Positions 6,878-8,753 of a stretch of DNA of 8,753 nt are shown piece by piece. Position numbers and translations under genes: made by a program. Below the pieces are notes generated by a model, which saw nothing but the letters and a program-made list of their open reading frames with translations, did not search any database and was not told the DNA's origin. The DNA comes from Bacteroidota bacterium (GTDB taxonomy: Bacteria > Bacteroidota > Bacteroidia > Chitinophagales > Chitinophagaceae). Position 1 is the first letter of the stretch; each line of letters starts with the position of its first letter. The stretch lies in assembly GCA_947461985.1 (NCBI GenBank), contig CANHNT010000069.1, positions 1 through 8,753 on the forward strand. Reading direction: 5' to 3'.

Positions 6878-8179
6878 ATGGTATCCCCTTCAATTAATTT
6901 CGATATGAATTCTCTTGTGCAGTTTAAAAATAATATAGTACCCAATCCGAAAGCAGTTGTGTTATTTATTGACATGAATAGTTTTTTTGCGAGTTGTGAG
7001 CAACAGGAAAATCCGTTACTTCGTGGCAAGCCCATTGGCGTATGTGGCAATCATTCTAATGGAGTTATTATTGCGCCTTCTATTGAAGCAAAATTACATG
7101 GTGTAAAAACAGGCATGCGCATGCCAGAGGCAAGAATGTTGTGCCCTAATATTATTAGCGTAGAGCCCAAATCAGCCATTTACAGAAAATTTCATATTGG
7201 TATTATGAATGTTTTACGCAGTTATTCAGAAGATGTAATACCCAAAAGCATTGATGAAGCAGTGGTGAATTTAACATCCTATAAATTAGTATATCCTGAT
7301 ATGGATAAATTAGCCAATCAAATAAAAAAAGACATTAAAGAAAAAGTGGGCGACTGGTTGCAATGCTCCATTGGCATTGCACCGAATACGTTTTTGGCAA
7401 AATTAGCAACTGATCTACAAAAACCGAATGGTTTAGTGCACATTAATGCACAAAATATAGATGATGTATTACGCAAACTCGAGCTAACCGATTTACCAGG
7501 TATTGCAGAGCGCTCAGCTTCTAAATTAAGACAAGCAGGCATAAAAACACCTTATGAAATGAGACATACATCGCCACAAGTATTAAAAAAAATTATGGGT
7601 GGTGTAGTTGGTTATTATTGGCATTATAGACTCAATTTTGCAGAAGTTGATTTTTACAGCAATGGCTATAAATCAATGTCGGCAGTTAGAACTTTATCAC
7701 AACAGCAACGAAATAATCCGAAAGAATTGCAAGATATTTTTTTATCACTCTGCATGAAATTAGAGACCAGAATGGTAAAACATCATTTCTTTTGTAAAAC
7801 GATTGGATTTACCTGTAGCTATCAAAATTATGCTGGCTGGGATACGCACATTAATATGACAAGGCCTTTGCAAGATGGAACAGATATTTATAAATTTCTT
7901 TCAAAAAAAATAATTGATGCTGAAAAGGAACGCAATTTTAGACTATTTACACCCGAATTAAGAACCATTGGTGTGCTTGTTAATCATTTTGTTACAGATA
8001 AAAACATACAATACGAATTGTTTGATAACAACATTAAACGTGATTTCCTTCGTAAAACAGTTTATGATATTAAAGATAAATTTGGTAGTGCAAAAATTAT
8101 TAAAGCAGTTGAAATGCGTGAAAAAGAAATTGTCAGAGATGTTATTGGATTTGGTTCAGTAAAGGATATGTATAATTAG
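6878..8179 (+). CDS. dinB: Y-family (DinB/Pol IV-like) translesion DNA polymerase
   Basis: This 433-residue protein is a Y-family polymerase (numbering from ATG 6878). Palm motif IDMNSFFA carries metal ligand D32 and probable steric-gate F37; KSIDEA carries D126 and E127. SIGIAPNTFLAKLATDLQKP (about 164-183) is the conserved palm/thumb block, followed by a helix-hairpin-helix around LPGI (206-209) and a little-finger domain. QYELF at 378-382 fits the QxxLF beta-clamp-binding motif; about 50 residues follow it, so it is not at the extreme C-terminus as in E. coli Pol IV. Such enzymes copy past damaged bases with low fidelity, tethered to the clamp. The secondary acidic positions of the usual DMD and SIDEAFLD motifs are Asn here (N34, N131), though the three catalytic acids are intact. 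The start is uncertain: TTG 6872, ATG 6878 and ATG 6905 are all in frame before the conserved core. No LexA/UmuD-like gene is adjacent. UmuC-type or another Y-family subgroup is possible. Confidence 0.93.
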   Translation: MVSPSINFDMNSLVQFKNNIVPNPKAVVLFIDMNSFFASCEQQENPLLRGKPIGVCGNHSNGVIIAPSIEAKLHGVKTGMRMPEARMLCPNIISVEPKSAIYRKFHIGIMNVLRSYSEDVIPKSIDEAVVNLTSYKLVYPDMDKLANQIKKDIKEKVGDWLQCSIGIAPNTFLAKLATDLQKPNGLVHINAQNIDDVLRKLELTDLPGIAERSASKLRQAGIKTPYEMRHTSPQVLKKIMGGVVGYYWHYRLNFAEVDFYSNGYKSMSAVRTLSQQQRNNPKELQDIFLSLCMKLETRMVKHHFFCKTIGFTCSYQNYAGWDTHINMTRPLQDGTDIYKFLSKKIIDAEKERNFRLFTPELRTIGVLVNHFVTDKNIQYELFDNNIKRDFLRKTVYDIKDKFGSAKIIKAVEMREKEIVRDVIGFGSVKDMYN

Positions 8180-8249
8180 TTTTAACAAATTAAAAGGCAA
8201 TCTTTATAACCTATTTATTTTAAGAATAAATGTATTTAAAAAATAACGA

Positions 8250-8257
8250 TACTTTTA
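8250..8257 (+). promoter_or_regulatory. Possible -7 box immediately before the BLUF gene
   Basis: TACTTTTA is one base from TAnnTTTG, and its first T lies 12 bases before the A of the BLUF ATG, so transcription would start at about the start codon. The same octamer occurs upstream of the AlkD-like gene. There is no visible -33 partner, so this is a weak call. Confidence 0.3.
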
Positions 8258-8261
8258 CTAA

Positions 8262-8696
8262 ATGAACGAGAAAAAAATTTATCATTTATCCTATGTTAGC
8301 ACAGGATGTGACTGTTTAAAATATGAAGATATAAAATCTATTCTAGAAAGTTCTAATAAAAATAATGCAGAAATCGAAATTACAGGCATACTAGTATACT
8401 GTAACAAACATTTTTTCCAAATTATTGAAGGTGAAAAACAAGATGTATTGGAGCTATATGAAAAAATAGCAATCGATAGACGACATGATAACATTATTAA
8501 AATTCAAGAAGCAGAACGTGACATTCGGCAATTTAACAATTGGAGTATGGCTTTTAAAAGCTATAACAAAGAGTTATCTACTTTAGATGATTTTAATTTA
8601 GAGCAATTTTATTCTTACATCAATGACCAAATAAAAATATCTCAAAATGATGTATCACTCAAAGTTTTAGCTGATTTTTTTGATTTGAATGGCTAA
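8262..8696 (+). CDS. BLUF-domain blue-light sensor protein (single domain)
   Basis: This 144-residue protein is a BLUF (sensor of blue light using FAD) domain at residues 4-100, plus a short C-terminal helical tail. The photochemical residues fall at the spacing known from AppA and PixD: Tyr11 (in YVST), Asn35 (in SNKNN), Gln53 (in FFQIIEG), Trp94 (in NNWSMAF) and Met96. The conserved ITGILVY (40-46) and DRRHDNI (72-78) blocks are also present. The domain binds FAD noncovalently; blue light rearranges the Tyr-Gln hydrogen bonds at the flavin and changes partner binding. There is no fused EAL, cyclase or DNA-binding domain, so output must go through a partner protein, as in PixD-type short BLUFs. 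Residues 101-144 (helical, acidic, ending VLADFFDLNG) may be the interaction surface. The start ATG gives the normal length, with no Shine-Dalgarno. It lies 82 bases after the polymerase gene, possibly with its own promoter. The partner is not identifiable in this window. Confidence 0.95.
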   Translation: MNEKKIYHLSYVSTGCDCLKYEDIKSILESSNKNNAEIEITGILVYCNKHFFQIIEGEKQDVLELYEKIAIDRRHDNIIKIQEAERDIRQFNNWSMAFKSYNKELSTLDDFNLEQFYSYINDQIKISQNDVSLKVLADFFDLNG

Positions 8697-8714
8697 ATAT
8701 TAAAAGCAAAATGG

Positions 8715-8722
8715 TACATTTG
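8715..8722 (+). promoter_or_regulatory. Putative -7 box for a gene beyond the right edge
   Basis: TACATTTG is an exact TAnnTTTG match 19 bases after the BLUF stop codon. A TTTG at 8684-8687 is 27 bases upstream, rather far for a -33 element. In-frame ATGs at 8711 and 8732 open a frame that stays open to the window edge (from 8732: MHTLESA). It is too short to call a gene, but it suggests a further plus-strand gene may begin here. Confidence 0.35.
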
Positions 8723-8753
8723 TTTGAAATAATGCATACGCTTGAATCCGCTC

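Noticed and set aside
7968..8162. 64-codon plus-strand frame inside the polymerase gene
   Set aside because: It overlaps the conserved little-finger/clamp-motif coding region in another frame, and the translation is low complexity.
8213..8231. AT-only hairpin (ATTTATT / AATAAAT) after the polymerase gene as a terminator
   Set aside because: The stem is 7 bp with no G-C pairs and no T-tract follows; expected by chance in such AT-rich DNA.

Overview
The window looks like ordinary chromosome from an AT-rich member of the Bacteroidota. Four things point that way. Most starts are preceded by A/T-rich sequence rather than a Shine-Dalgarno motif. Several genes have a TAnnTTTG-like -7 box just upstream. 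The left-edge gene is an FtsX, and the TypA and AlkD-like proteins also read as Bacteroidota-type. I cannot fix the genus from sequence alone. No tRNA, rRNA, CRISPR array, insertion sequence or phage gene is visible, and no gene-free stretch exceeds 300 bases (the longest is 217).

Layout. Positions 1-323 (minus strand) hold the N-terminal part of the divisome protein FtsX, cut by the window edge. A 217-base divergent intergenic region with a -7-like box on each strand separates it from everything else, which is all on the plus strand. A lipoprotein-type M13 zinc metallopeptidase (541-2601) ends at a strong intrinsic terminator. It is followed by an AlkD-like HEAT-repeat DNA alkylation repair family protein (2697-3410), then the ribosome-associated GTPase TypA/BipA (3556-5373), which ends at a second strong terminator. 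An alpha/beta hydrolase (5436-6311) starts only 11 bases after that terminator's T-tract and is followed 11 bases later by a short YqgE/AlgH-family protein (6323-6760); the two look like an operon. A Y-family DNA polymerase (6878-8179) and a single-domain BLUF blue-light receptor (8262-8696) follow. The last 57 bases contain an exact TAnnTTTG box and perhaps the start of another gene.

How the genes relate. There is no obvious multi-gene system. The loose theme is housekeeping plus stress response: cell division (FtsX), protein turnover at the envelope (M13), DNA damage (AlkD-like protein and Y-family polymerase), stress translation (TypA) and light sensing (BLUF). The points most worth a second look are: the BLUF receptor with all its photochemical residues next to a translesion polymerase; the AlkD-like protein with Ser where AlkD has its catalytic Asp; two Asn-for-Asp changes around the polymerase active site; a C-terminally short YqgE; and two genes whose -7-like box sits about 11-12 bases before the start codon, as expected for leaderless transcripts.
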